Shown: piece by piece, positions 18,125 to 27,238 of the stretch | Layout of the letters: every line of letters starts with the position of its first letter | How positions within the stretch are numbered: the stretch's first letter is position 1 | NCBI RefSeq assembly: GCF_000014885.1 | Contig: NC_011566.1 | Span: forward strand, 310,001 to 374,000 | Length of the DNA: 64,000 nt | Direction: 5' to 3' | Source of the DNA: Shewanella piezotolerans WP3 | GTDB lineage: Bacteria; Pseudomonadota; Gammaproteobacteria; Enterobacterales; Shewanellaceae | Notes under the pieces: model-generated | Told to the model about the DNA's origin: nothing | The model's database searches: none | Seen by the model: the letters and a program-made list of their open reading frames with translations, nothing else | Position numbers and translations under genes: made by a program

Positions 18125-19192
18125 GTGATTGATTTTATAAGACAGAACGTTTTGTCGCACTTTGGTGAGCAGATGGATAATGCCAAAGTTTCACCATTAG
18201 GTAATGGCCATATAAACCATACTTTTCTTGTGCGGAGCCCTGTACGAGAATTTGTGCTGCAAAAAATCAACACTCAAGTCTTTACCACTCCCGATGCTTT
18301 GGTTAGTAATGCTGATAGGATCAGTCGCCATTTAACGCTAAAGAACCAGCAACAGCAGTACCAGTTGCAAGTCGTTTCTCCTGAGCAGACTCAGACAGGT
18401 ATGCTTGCAGTTGATCTCGGTGAAGATGGTTTCTGGCGAGCGATTAATTATTTGCCCCACAGTCATAGTGTAGATGTTGTTAGTACCGAAGCTCATGCCG
18501 AAATTGCGGCTAAAGCCTTCGGTCACTTTTCCTGCTCACTAAGCGATCTTGATGCCGAGCTTATCGTTGATGTTATTCCAAACTTCCATCACCTTCCTGG
18601 TCGAATCGAACAGTTATCGCTTGCTGCAGCTAACGATAGCCAAGGACGACTGAGCGTTTGTCAGCACTGGGTTGATATGGTGATGGCGCAAACTGAACTA
18701 CTGCACGAACTTGCTGAGGTTGAAGCAAAACTGCCACGCCGAATTTGCCATAACGATACCAAGATCAACAATATGCTGTTTGATAAGCGCGATATGACCA
18801 GTATGGCGATTATTGACCTTGATACTTGCATGAAAGGCTACTTGATGTATGACTTTGGTGACATGGTACGTACTTTCTGTAGCCCTGAAGAGGAAGACTC
18901 AACCGCATTAGATAAGGTTACAGTGCGCGAGTCTATCTTTGCCGCTATCTGTAATGGGTATTTGGGCGAGTTAGCCCCTGTGCTATCTGAGCTTGAACGT
19001 CGTAGCTTATGGTTAGGTGCCAAAGTCATGTGTTTAATGATCGGCGTGAGGTTTCTAACTGACCACCTAAACGGAGACGTTTATTTCCATATCCATCATC
19101 AGGGGCATAACCTCGAACGTGCTGAAAATCAATTCACTCTGTATCAGAGTTTGTTGGAACAACAGGATATATTAAGTGCCTACCTAAACTAG
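18125..19192 (+). CDS. NahK-like sugar 1-kinase (aminoglycoside phosphotransferase fold)
   Basis: A 355-residue APH-fold kinase. The ATP-binding N-lobe has PLGNGHINHTFLV and FVLQKINTQVFTTPDALVSN, which resemble N-acetylhexosamine 1-kinase (NahK). The catalytic loop is ICHNDTKINNMLF (HNDxxxxN, near residue 220) and the metal-binding motif is IDLDTCMKGYLMYDFGD (near 240). The start is GTG behind a GGAGAG ribosome site. It lies 90 bp after a nucleotidyltransferase gene. Together they suggest a salvage route of an amino sugar or MurNAc/GlcNAc type (AmgK/MurU in principle); the substrate is unproven. Confidence 0.7.
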   Translation: MIDFIRQNVLSHFGEQMDNAKVSPLGNGHINHTFLVRSPVREFVLQKINTQVFTTPDALVSNADRISRHLTLKNQQQQYQLQVVSPEQTQTGMLAVDLGEDGFWRAINYLPHSHSVDVVSTEAHAEIAAKAFGHFSCSLSDLDAELIVDVIPNFHHLPGRIEQLSLAAANDSQGRLSVCQHWVDMVMAQTELLHELAEVEAKLPRRICHNDTKINNMLFDKRDMTSMAIIDLDTCMKGYLMYDFGDMVRTFCSPEEEDSTALDKVTVRESIFAAICNGYLGELAPVLSELERRSLWLGAKVMCLMIGVRFLTDHLNGDVYFHIHHQGHNLERAENQFTLYQSLLEQQDILSAYLN

Positions 19193-19284
19193 ACACGCCT
19201 AAATAGCAGTTTGTCTAATGGCCAACCGTTAACTTTACCAGGGGCTAGTACCATTATTGATGGACAAGATAATGGCTGTTCTTT

Positions 19285-19356
19285 TTAATCAATGCGCTTC
19301 AAATTGAAAAGATAGTGTGCCTCTGAATTGACTCAATATTTAATGCAATTGGTATA
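19285..19356. repeat. Degenerate half copy of a MITE-like repeat
   Basis: The segment AATGCGCTTCAAATTGAAAA...TTTAATGCAATTGGTAT matches the right half of the element at 56499-56677 with scattered differences and ends in the same terminal sequence (TTAATGCAATTG). The left half is not recognisable. The remaining ~280 bp between the kinase and the CoA-transferase genes show nothing else I can name. Confidence 0.55.
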
Positions 19357-19476
19357 GCATGATATTTGGTTGAATTGTTTAAGATCAAACCATTGTTAAC
19401 TGGTAGCTCTAACTGCTGTTAATGAACGCTGGAACCTCCTACACTGCCGACATAATAATCATATTAGGTATCTTAG

Positions 19477-20763
19477 ATGGCTCCAATTATCTGCAGTAGT
19501 GCGAGACAAGCTGTGTCTTTAATCGAAAGTGGTGAAACACTTTGGACCCATTCTATGGGGGCAACCCCAACACTGTTACTTAATGCTCTTGCTGAGCACG
19601 CGCTGACTAAACATGACTTAACCTTGTTACAATTGCACACTGAATGTGCGGAGTCTTTGAGTGATGAAAAGCTTATAGGGCATCTGCGACATCGTTGTTA
19701 CTTTGGTGGTTTGCCAACACGATCATTGCTGCAGCAAGGGGACGCTGACTATGTACCGATCTTCCTTTCCGAAGTACCCAAATTATTTCGTTCTGGAGAG
19801 CAAGCTATTGATACTGCCATTATTCAAGTATCGCCACCTGATAAACATGGGATCTGTTCTTTAGGGATCTCAGTAGAGGCCACGCTGGCAGCCTGTCAAG
19901 TGGCGAAGAAAATCATTGCTCATATCAATCCACAAATGCCGCGTACCCATGGCGATGGTTTTATCCATTATGATAAATTCGCCGCGGTATTTGAGCAGAG
20001 CATGGCGTTACCTCAGCACCCACTAGCAGCGAGTGATGAAGTCAGTCTGGCTGTTGGTAAAAATGTTGCCAAGCTAGTGCGTGACGGAGATTGCCTGCAG
20101 ATGGGAATAGGCGCCATTCCAGATGCGGTGCTCTCATGTTTAACTGAGCATGAAAACCTTGGAGTACACACTGAATTATTCTCTGATGGAGTGCTTAATC
20201 TAATTGAACAAGGGGTGATCACTAATCGCTGTAAAAAAGTACATCCGGGCAAGATTGTCACTGGTTTTGCACTAGGAAGTCAGCGACTCTACGATTATGT
20301 TGATGATAATCCATCGGTAATTTTTATGGATATTGAACAGGTTAACGACACCTCGATAATACGTAAGAACCCCAATATGATGGCGATAAACTCGGCCCTA
20401 CAGGTGGATATTTCAGGGCAGATCTGCGCTGACTCTTTAGGCACTAAAATATACTCTGGCGTGGGTGGGCAGATGGACTTTATCCGCGGAGCTGGTTTAT
20501 CTGATGGGGGGCGCTCGGTCATAGCGTTGCCTAGTACTGCTGCTCGGGGCTCGGTATCTCGAATATCGACGGTGTTATCGCCTGGTGCTGGAGTGGTTAC
20601 GACTCGCGCGCATGTGCACTATATTGTCACTGAATACGGTATTGCCAACTTAAGAGGCAAGTCCTTGCGTGAAAGGGCGCGTGATTTAATTGCCATTGCG
20701 CATCCCGACTTTAGAGAGCAATTACGGCGCGAGACTTTCGATGTTTGGGGCTTAACAGTATAA
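19477..20763 (+). CDS. Acetyl-CoA hydrolase/transferase family protein
   Basis: A 428-residue class I CoA-transferase of the acetyl-CoA hydrolase/4-hydroxybutyrate CoA-transferase type. Visible features: HTELFSDGVLNLIEQG, QVNDTSIIRKNPNMMAINSALQVDISGQI, the GVGGQMDFIRGA glycine-rich motif and the C-terminal ARAHVHYIVTEYGIANLRGKSLRERA. In the family a Glu residue forms the CoA thioester intermediate; the Glu of TEYGIA or HTELF are the candidates here. It moves CoA between short acids. Single gene, convergent with the SRAP gene. The precise acyl substrate is unknown. Confidence 0.85.
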   Translation: MAPIICSSARQAVSLIESGETLWTHSMGATPTLLLNALAEHALTKHDLTLLQLHTECAESLSDEKLIGHLRHRCYFGGLPTRSLLQQGDADYVPIFLSEVPKLFRSGEQAIDTAIIQVSPPDKHGICSLGISVEATLAACQVAKKIIAHINPQMPRTHGDGFIHYDKFAAVFEQSMALPQHPLAASDEVSLAVGKNVAKLVRDGDCLQMGIGAIPDAVLSCLTEHENLGVHTELFSDGVLNLIEQGVITNRCKKVHPGKIVTGFALGSQRLYDYVDDNPSVIFMDIEQVNDTSIIRKNPNMMAINSALQVDISGQICADSLGTKIYSGVGGQMDFIRGAGLSDGGRSVIALPSTAARGSVSRISTVLSPGAGVVTTRAHVHYIVTEYGIANLRGKSLRERARDLIAIAHPDFREQLRRETFDVWGLTV

Positions 20764-20800
20764 GCGAGACAGTTAATTGCAGCAGCTAAGGCAATAACGA

Positions 20801-21517
20801 TTAAAGGCCAGCGTGTTGCGCTGCGAGAAAATCGTTAGGGGTAAGCCTCGATGGCTTACCAATCGGGTTGTATTTACTGGGTTTATCGATTTGCTGAGCG
20901 ATGAAATCATGCCTAAGGGCTGGGAGTAGTAGCTCAGCAAACATATCTACCTGGTGATTATTAGGATTTAGCCAAGCATTCATTGTTGGTTCATCTTGAG
21001 GCAAGATCATCGGACTCGCCTTACGATGAAAAGGCATTAAGTCGGGATGTGGAGCGTTGGTGATAATAGAGCAGGAAGTTAAGCTCTCACCTGTTCTTGG
21101 ATGCTGCCATTCTCTAAATAAACCACCAAAAGCAATTGCAGCGTCTTCAGCGATAAAATCATGGTAAACAGTGCTTGAATCAGATTTTTCTGTTTCACCA
21201 AACCCTTTGGCAATCACAATACAACGACTTTCCCGAAAGGCACTATAGCCTGCGCTGTTCGGCTGGTTGAGCTTGTCATAGCGGGTATTAAATGAGGTAA
21301 ATCGACTTGGTTTAAAGCCATCATAAGTGGTCTGTTGTAGCAGCCACCACGAGGCTGTTTGCAAAAATCGTTCGCCATTGTGTTCACGTACAATACTGAT
21401 ATCATTTGTGGGCATTTTGAAGCGAGAAAACAGCATCTCCTCACTGTTATTAATACGCAGATCTTCCATCAATGCCTGTACAAACATATCATCGATAACA
21501 TTAAGTCGTCCGCACAT
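20801..21517 (-). CDS. yedK: SRAP family abasic-site protein (YedK/HMCES)
   Basis: A 238-residue SOS response-associated peptidase-family protein. The mature N-terminal Cys2 (MCGRLNV) is the residue that forms a thiazolidine crosslink with abasic sites in single-stranded DNA. NTRYDKL, the Glu of GFGETEKSD and the His of LMPFHRKASPMIL match the other conserved active-site positions, although the usual GFYEW is changed to GFGET. The protein shields abasic sites at replication forks. Single gene, convergent with the CoA-transferase gene. Confidence 0.88.
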   Translation of the reverse strand: MCGRLNVIDDMFVQALMEDLRINNSEEMLFSRFKMPTNDISIVREHNGERFLQTASWWLLQQTTYDGFKPSRFTSFNTRYDKLNQPNSAGYSAFRESRCIVIAKGFGETEKSDSSTVYHDFIAEDAAIAFGGLFREWQHPRTGESLTSCSIITNAPHPDLMPFHRKASPMILPQDEPTMNAWLNPNNHQVDMFAELLLPALRHDFIAQQIDKPSKYNPIGKPSRLTPNDFLAAQHAGL

Positions 21518-21607
21518 CAGTACTCTCTTTTAAGCCGTAGTCTTAGCTTTAACGTAGCACAGTTATTTATTTAATGGTGCTTGAGCTGACAAGACAGTTA
21601 CAGATAC

Positions 21608-21645
21608 AAAAAATCCAACAAAATACATTGCTGGATTTTTGTTTG
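21608..21645 (-). terminator. Rho-independent terminator
   Basis: On the minus strand AAATCCAgc-AATGTATTTT-gtTGGATTTTTTG forms a stem ending in a T run, about 45 bp past the stop of the outer-membrane protein gene at 21688. The plus strand also carries a T run (GGATTTTTG), so it may work both ways. Confidence 0.65.
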
Positions 21646-21687
21646 CCTGTTGCGCTAGCGTTAGGCTGTTATCTATTTTCGACTCGC

Positions 21688-22311
21688 TTAGAAGCGGTAG
21701 TCTACTGATAGATATAGTTGTTGGCTGTCATTTAGCGAAGCTGTTTCTGAGCCTGGTACTGCTCCGTTGTATGGTGTAGGTACTGGGCTATTATCGACAT
21801 CATAATCTTGCTTTAAGTAACGGTAACCAATTTCAGTACTGAGTTTGTCGTTTATTTTGTACATGATACCCGTTTGGCCACCCCATACGAATTTGTTCTT
21901 GGACTCTAGTGAGCTCGCATCTGGACTAATGTGGTTCATACCCGCTGTTGCACCAATAAACCAGTTCAGCTTGTTGCTATCGCCAAGTCCAACTAGGTAA
22001 TCATATGACATTAAAAAGCTTTGCTGCTTCGTGAAATCATCTGAGTTGTAAGAATAAGTACCGTATACACGGTTGTTGTCATTTAAGTAAACACCGGCTC
22101 TTAGTTCATAAACTGCATTGCTATCAGTTTCTTTGACAGATTCTGTTTGTGGACCACCTGCAATAGGGTTTTGAACTTCTGGCACGTAAGAACCTTTGTA
22201 GGTGTTCTCTTGTGCGCCGACGCCGCCACCGATAAACCAATCAGCTGCCATTGTTGGTGCTGAAATTGCTGTTGCGAATACTGACGCTAAGATAAGTGAT
22301 TTAGTTTTCAT
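21688..22311 (-). CDS. Outer membrane beta-barrel protein (OmpA/opacity type)
   Basis: A 207-residue exported protein. The signal peptide MKTKSLILASVFATAISAPTMA is cleaved near residue 22, followed by alternating amphipathic strands (DWFIGGGVGAQE, VYELRAGVYLNDN, KLNWFIGATAGMNHI, LSTEIGYRYLKQDY) and a C-terminal aromatic strand LYLSVDYRF ending in Phe, as BamA substrates do. An eight-strand barrel is likely. No function beyond an outer-membrane barrel can be assigned. Single gene with its own terminator. Confidence 0.8.
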   Translation of the reverse strand: MKTKSLILASVFATAISAPTMAADWFIGGGVGAQENTYKGSYVPEVQNPIAGGPQTESVKETDSNAVYELRAGVYLNDNNRVYGTYSYNSDDFTKQQSFLMSYDYLVGLGDSNKLNWFIGATAGMNHISPDASSLESKNKFVWGGQTGIMYKINDKLSTEIGYRYLKQDYDVDNSPVPTPYNGAVPGSETASLNDSQQLYLSVDYRF

Positions 22312-22864
22312 GTTTGTGCTCCCACACTAATAAATAGTTTGATTGTGCTAATTGCCAATCTGGTGTTTCGTTTTGTTGGAGCCATAGTAGGGGACAGTAG
22401 CTGAATAATAACTGAATGATATTAGCGATCGTTCTGTTTTCTGTTTTAGCTATAAGTAACAGAATGCGATACCGTTAAATATTTGATCTATATAGTTTAA
22501 ATTATATATTGGAATTGATAGTAATAAGTATTGGTGTCGCTAAATGGCAACTTGTTTTAGATCCATTGACGGCTGTTATGCTTATGTTCAGCTTGAAGAG
22601 CAAGAAAATAAGTATTTTTATTAGTCAAAAGTGCTGACTGGTAAATGACAACTTCAGCTCAAATGCCGAGATCGTAAACTTAAAGTTAGTGGGCTTAGAT
22701 TTTCAACTCTATTTATGGGTGTTCTAAGTTTAACTTCAGCATCACTTCAGTTTAATGGGTAATAATTACCCATTGCTAATGGATTGTTTGGTTTAAGTTC
22801 AACCCGTTTGACCTTCATTTAAACATCATTTACCTCATTATTTCTTTATAGGCTCAATCTAGAC
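22312..22864. other. Long intergenic region between two divergent outer-membrane genes
   Basis: About 550 bp without an ORF, AT-rich in the middle (around 22480-22520). It should hold divergent promoters for the barrel gene at 21688 and the envelope operon at 22865. The one striking element is the perfect palindrome at 22754-22774, listed separately. I see no riboswitch-like fold or repeat shared with the rest of the window. Confidence 0.5.
22754..22774. promoter_or_regulatory. Perfect 21-bp palindrome, candidate operator
   Basis: AATGGGTAAT-A-ATTACCCATT has two perfect 10-bp arms around a single central base, about 90 bp upstream of the envelope operon that starts at 22865. Such symmetry and position fit a binding site for a dimeric repressor or activator. 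The regulator is not encoded next to it. Confidence 0.55.
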
Positions 22865-23752
22865 ATGCTTAATTTTTTAAAAATTATGGCGGTATCGTCG
22901 ATGCTGCTGTGTATGACATCTGCTAACGCAATAGAGCGGGAGCCTCATAAAGAGCGCTATGACCGTACTTTTCCTATTTGGGCTCAAGAAGCGATAGATC
23001 TTGGTCATGAACTGCCAAAGCCCTACGGTTTTACTTTTAATTATATGACCATGGAGCAGCCGCTAGTTGTAGATTCCGTCTCATTCACTGGACTTGGTGG
23101 TCTTGACGACTTGCTGAGTATTAAGGGCAGCGAAGCACAGCAAGACTCGGAGACAATTACATTTAGAGCGGATGCTTGGGTGCTGCCGTTCTTAAATCTT
23201 TATGGCCTTATTGGGCATACAAAAGGGAGTAGCGTCGCCAATGTGCAGTTAGAAGCTGACTGGTCAACCATTTTGCCGCCGGCTGCCTGCTTGGTCGCTC
23301 CTTGTTTTGGCACCAGTGATCCTTTTGATTTTGAACTCAACTTCAAAGGCACTACTTATGGCGTTGGCGGTACGTTAGTTGGTGGTATCGGCAACTGGTT
23401 TGCACTACTGGATGTTAATTACACCAACACAAACTTAGATATTTTAGATGGCGAGATCAGCAGTATTGTCGTCTCCCCTCGAGCGGGTTACAGGACGAGT
23501 TATAACCAGCGTGACATTCAAGTTTGGGTTGGCGCTATGTATCAAAATGTTGAGCAAACATTTAGCGGTTACTTACGAGATATAGGCATTCCACTGGGTA
23601 ATGCGAAATTTGAAGTAAACCAGCATCTTGAAGATAAATGGAATGGATTACTTGGTGGTCAGGTGGGGATTACTAAAAATATCGATCTGTTGCTGGAGTT
23701 GGGTTTCGGCACCCGAACCAGCTTTATGATGGGATTAGGCTACCGTTTCTAG
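22865..23752 (+). CDS. Exported outer-membrane beta-barrel protein of unknown function
   Basis: A 295-residue protein with signal peptide MLNFLKIMAVSSMLLCMTSANA (about 22 residues), then a short Pro/Trp segment (FPIWAQEAIDLGHELPKPYGF) and repeated amphipathic strands ending in FMMGLGYRF with terminal Phe, as in outer-membrane barrels. Two Cys (AACLVAPCFG) are close together and may form a loop disulfide. It is the first gene of a four-gene operon with a lipoprotein hydrolase, a DUF4056 lipoprotein and an Omp85-like barrel, so a shared envelope role is likely. I do not recognise a named family. Confidence 0.65.
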   Translation: MLNFLKIMAVSSMLLCMTSANAIEREPHKERYDRTFPIWAQEAIDLGHELPKPYGFTFNYMTMEQPLVVDSVSFTGLGGLDDLLSIKGSEAQQDSETITFRADAWVLPFLNLYGLIGHTKGSSVANVQLEADWSTILPPAACLVAPCFGTSDPFDFELNFKGTTYGVGGTLVGGIGNWFALLDVNYTNTNLDILDGEISSIVVSPRAGYRTSYNQRDIQVWVGAMYQNVEQTFSGYLRDIGIPLGNAKFEVNQHLEDKWNGLLGGQVGITKNIDLLLELGFGTRTSFMMGLGYRF

Positions 23753-23774
23753 CTTACGAATGGCAGGGGGAGTT

Positions 23775-24683
23775 ATGCGGGTAATAAATCTATTACTTTT
23801 TGTGTTACTGGCGGCTGGATGTTCTATCGTCGATAAGGTCGACTCGACTGAAAAGTCATTACTGATGGAAGCTGGTTTTGTGCAGCAACAAGTCACTCTC
23901 TATGAGGGGGGCACGCTTAACTATTGGCAAGCTGGGCAGGGCAAAACCGTACTACTTATTCATGGTTTTGGTGGCAGTGCCGTGACTAGCTGGCAGCAGG
24001 TGATGCTGCAACTGAGTCAAAACTACCACGTAATAGCACCCGATCTTGCTTGGTTTGGCGACTCAGTGAGCCAGGCTAAACCGAGCCTAGAAGTGCAGTC
24101 TAAAGCAATGACCCAGCTTATCGATAAGCTCGAACTTGATAAGGTCAATGTTGTTGGGATCTCTTATGGCGGTTTTGTCACATTTGATTTAATGATTAAT
24201 GAACCGAAAGTAGATAAAGCAGTGCTATTGGCAAGTCCTGGAGTATTGTTCTCAAATGCCGACTTGGCGGCATTGAATCAGCGTTTTGGGGTTGCGGACG
24301 CAAGTGATATTTTTGTGCCGCGAACACCTAAGCAGATGCGCCGTTTATTGGAAGCAACATTTATCGATTTCCCTTGGTATCCGAGCTTTATCGACAGTGC
24401 TATTTATGATCGCTATTTTGCTAAACATCTTGATGAAAAACGTCAGCTTATCGGTGGCTTAACTGAAGATAGAGATCGTATTGCGAGCAATATTAACATC
24501 GAGACCCTGCCCGCAAGCATGCTTATCTGGGGCGAGCATGATGTCGTATTTCCATTGGCATCTGGCATTCAACTCGCTGATTACCTTAATTCGCCAATCG
24601 TGGTTATTCCCGAAGCTGCCCATGGGTTGAGTAATGACCATCCAGATATCATCAGTCGCGCTATTAAGGCATTCATCCAATGA
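23775..24683 (+). CDS. Alpha/beta-hydrolase lipoprotein
   Basis: About 302 residues with an alpha/beta-hydrolase fold. The N-terminus MRVINLLLFVLLAAGCS carries a lipobox (LAAGC), so it is a lipid-anchored periplasmic or outer-membrane protein. The oxyanion loop is LLIHGFGGSA, the nucleophile Ser lies in VVGISYGGFV, the acid Asp in WGEHDVVFPL and the catalytic His in EAAHGLSNDHP. I chose ATG 23775, which follows AGGGGGAG, over the in-frame ATG at 23760. It overlaps the next gene by 4 bp. Probably an esterase or lipase acting in the envelope; the substrate is unknown. Confidence 0.75.
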   Translation: MRVINLLLFVLLAAGCSIVDKVDSTEKSLLMEAGFVQQQVTLYEGGTLNYWQAGQGKTVLLIHGFGGSAVTSWQQVMLQLSQNYHVIAPDLAWFGDSVSQAKPSLEVQSKAMTQLIDKLELDKVNVVGISYGGFVTFDLMINEPKVDKAVLLASPGVLFSNADLAALNQRFGVADASDIFVPRTPKQMRRLLEATFIDFPWYPSFIDSAIYDRYFAKHLDEKRQLIGGLTEDRDRIASNINIETLPASMLIWGEHDVVFPLASGIQLADYLNSPIVVIPEAAHGLSNDHPDIISRAIKAFIQ

Positions 24684-25978
24684 TGCCAACTCAGATTAAC
24701 CTGCAGCTCATCACGATTATAGCGCTATTATTACTGGCTGGATGCAGCAGTGCTGACTGGCAAGTGCGCGCGCTACCGAGTGAAACAGCAGTTGCTGCGG
24801 CACTCGATAACGAGCCGGATCCATTACTGTTGGGTGAGGTTGTGCTGCAAGACTTACCATTGGTGCGGATGCCGGAAGATGTTCGGCCTTGCTGCGCATT
24901 TGGTAATGCTCAAAAAGTGCAAGTAGCGTCAATATCAGTGCCATTCTTTCGCTATGCCAATACCCTAGCGGTCAACAGCGTTGGGCCACATGCTTTTGAG
25001 GCGGGCACATTTAGCTATCAGAAAGATGCACCTAATGGCAGTCGTGGTGGAGAAAACAACGGCCAGATCTATACGTTGCGCGGCGGCTTTATCGATTTGG
25101 CCCATGTGCGAGATACTGCCGACAATGCGGTTGCATTGTTCTATCGTATTTTCCCCAAGTTAGGGCAAGCTCAATCTATTGTATTACCTAATGAGATAGG
25201 ACCTCGCACCATAGAGTTGACGGCCTTTGATACCCAAGGGTTAACCGCAGCTCAGCGTTGGGAGGTGGCTGCGACTATTGCTGTCAGGCAGGCATACTTT
25301 ATGGCAGAAGCTCATGAGATCGCCCAGTGGCATGGTTACCGTAGCTGGGCACCTTGGTCTGAAGCGGTATCTGCTTACTCGCCTGAAGATCTGTATTCCA
25401 ACATGTTGGGGGCCAAAATAGCACTGGCTTTGCTAAGCAATAATCTGGCGATGAATAAGGAGCTGTATAACCAGCATATGACCCAATGGCTCAGCGCGAC
25501 GCTCGACTGGTTAGAGCCGGTAACGATAGCGCAAACCAATGCCATGTTTGATGTGATTGATGGCGTGTGGTGGGACTCCAAGCAGCCGCTTCCGAGCAAG
25601 TTTATGTTGCTGAAACGTCACTACAAGTTAGGGGATAAGCAATCGCCCTATTTGGTACCGGAGGCGCTGGCAAAATCACATGCTCAGTGGATGGAGGTTA
25701 GCAAACTCTATCAGGCTGATGTTCAACCGCATCACCTCGCGCTGACTAACACCCTACATGGTATCGATATCGATGCCATCGCCGAGCAAAAACTGCTGGT
25801 GGCGGACAAATTCCAAGCCAGCTTTGGGCACATTCCTGAGTCGTTGTGGCGCAATGGGTTTAGTCACAAGGATTTCTATCGCATCAGTGAATACAACCAA
25901 ACTCAAGACAATATTGAGTTAGCTGAACATATAGAGCAGACGGCGCCGCACCTTAGTGAATTAGCGGTGCAACCATGA
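24680..25978 (+). CDS. DUF4056 domain-containing lipoprotein
   Basis: A 432-residue protein. The N-terminus ends in a lipobox (LLLLAGCSS), so it is a lipoprotein. The segments VRPCCAFGNAQKVQV, ENNGQIYTLRGGFIDLAHVRDTADN and AHEIAQWHGYRSW resemble DUF4056, a family without known function; the last, with conserved Glu and His, could be a catalytic or metal site. It overlaps the hydrolase gene by 4 bp and the next barrel gene by 4 bp, so the three are translationally coupled. The family assignment is from motif memory only. Confidence 0.6.
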   Translation: MMPTQINLQLITIIALLLLAGCSSADWQVRALPSETAVAAALDNEPDPLLLGEVVLQDLPLVRMPEDVRPCCAFGNAQKVQVASISVPFFRYANTLAVNSVGPHAFEAGTFSYQKDAPNGSRGGENNGQIYTLRGGFIDLAHVRDTADNAVALFYRIFPKLGQAQSIVLPNEIGPRTIELTAFDTQGLTAAQRWEVAATIAVRQAYFMAEAHEIAQWHGYRSWAPWSEAVSAYSPEDLYSNMLGAKIALALLSNNLAMNKELYNQHMTQWLSATLDWLEPVTIAQTNAMFDVIDGVWWDSKQPLPSKFMLLKRHYKLGDKQSPYLVPEALAKSHAQWMEVSKLYQADVQPHHLALTNTLHGIDIDAIAEQKLLVADKFQASFGHIPESLWRNGFSHKDFYRISEYNQTQDNIELAEHIEQTAPHLSELAVQP

Positions 25979-27162
25979 GTATGAGTTATAGCGCCAAAGC
26001 TGTCGGGGTCTGCTGTGGGCTTATTTTCGCGCTGAGCACTGCAATCGCAGACGCTAGTGAGCAGGTTACTCCTCCGGAGCAGCACTCGGACGCTGAATCA
26101 CAAGGCTGGCTGGAAGATTTTTTAGCGACTCTTGGTGCAGATGGCGAGTTTGACTCTGACAAGCTTATAGATTTTAGTTATCTGCCGGGGCCTTTCTATA
26201 ACCCCGAGATGGACTTGGGGGTGGGGATCTCTGCGGTGGGTTTATACCAATACGACTCCGATGATGAGGTTAGCCAACTATCCTCACTCGTCATCAATGG
26301 CTTGGCATCCACTAACGGCGCTTTAGGTGTCGCCATTGCCAATAAGACCTTCATTAACCAAGACAGGCAACGCTTCTATCTCAACGCTGAGTTTTTTGAC
26401 GCACCGGATGTGTTTTATGGTATTGGCTACGATAATAATCATAGTGACGTTAATCGGGTTGAGTTCAATCAGCGCATCATGTCGGTCAATCCTATGTTGC
26501 TACAGCGCATGAGTCCTACCAGTTTTGTTGGTATCGGATTTGATTTTAGCTACGCCAGCGCAGATAGCATTAACCCTTTAGATTCAAGTGTAGGGACCGA
26601 GATATTACAAGATAGCTCCCGCAGTGTCGGTGTGAATCTACTTGCGAATCACGACAGTCGAGATAACGTGCTGAATCCACAATCCGGGCGGATCTTGGAG
26701 ATTGATGCGGCTTTCTATCGGCAGTATCTGGGCAGTAAAACGGACTTCGATGTTTATAATGCGCTGTATAGCGAGTACCTGAAAACTGGCCGTGGAGAAG
26801 ACGTATTAGCTTGGCAAGTGCGTGGTCGGTTTACCTCCGGTGATGTTCCTTGGGATCAACTTTCAAAGGCGGGTGGCGGGGACTTACTGCGTGGCTATAC
26901 TTCGGGACGTTACCGAGATAAACAGATGTTGATGACTCAACTGGAGTATCGACTTAATCTTCCAGGTCGTCACGGCATGGTTTTTTGGGGTGGTGTTGGT
27001 GCTATCGCTGATAATGTCAGTGCGTTTAGCAGCAATCAACTTTTACCTAATGGAGGTGTCGGTTATCGGTTTGAAGTTAAACCTAGGGTTAATTTAAGAC
27101 TTGATATGGCATGGGGCGATGGTGACACGGGCTTTTATTTTAACGTCAATGAGGCGTTTTAG
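25975..27162 (+). CDS. BamA/TamA-like (Omp85) outer-membrane barrel protein
   Basis: A 395-residue protein with an N-terminal signal (MSMSYSAKAVGVCCGLIFALSTAIADA) and a C-terminal beta-barrel of the surface antigen (Omp85) type. Typical barrel segments are NHDSRDNVLNPQSGRILEIDAAFY, LSKAGGGDLLRGYTSGRYRDK (the RGY of barrel loop 6) and the end FYFNVNEAF. No POTRA repeats are seen before the barrel, so it resembles the short patatin-associated or stand-alone members and not BamA itself. It is the last gene of the envelope operon and is followed by a strong terminator. Confidence 0.75.
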   Translation: MSMSYSAKAVGVCCGLIFALSTAIADASEQVTPPEQHSDAESQGWLEDFLATLGADGEFDSDKLIDFSYLPGPFYNPEMDLGVGISAVGLYQYDSDDEVSQLSSLVINGLASTNGALGVAIANKTFINQDRQRFYLNAEFFDAPDVFYGIGYDNNHSDVNRVEFNQRIMSVNPMLLQRMSPTSFVGIGFDFSYASADSINPLDSSVGTEILQDSSRSVGVNLLANHDSRDNVLNPQSGRILEIDAAFYRQYLGSKTDFDVYNALYSEYLKTGRGEDVLAWQVRGRFTSGDVPWDQLSKAGGGDLLRGYTSGRYRDKQMLMTQLEYRLNLPGRHGMVFWGGVGAIADNVSAFSSNQLLPNGGVGYRFEVKPRVNLRLDMAWGDGDTGFYFNVNEAF

Positions 27163-27178
27163 TAGCATTGATATGTAT

Positions 27179-27206
27179 GAAAAAGGGCTCTTATGAGCCC
27201 TTTTAA
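27179..27206 (+). terminator. Rho-independent terminator of the envelope operon
   Basis: AAAAGGGCTC-TTAT-GAGCCCTTTT (stem arms 27181-27190 and 27195-27204) followed by AATATT, 18 bp after the stop of the Omp85-like gene. The symmetric A and T runs mean it can also terminate the opposing cupin remnant. Confidence 0.85.
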
Positions 27207-27238
27207 TATTGTCGGTTTTAAAGTGGTTTAACTAACGA

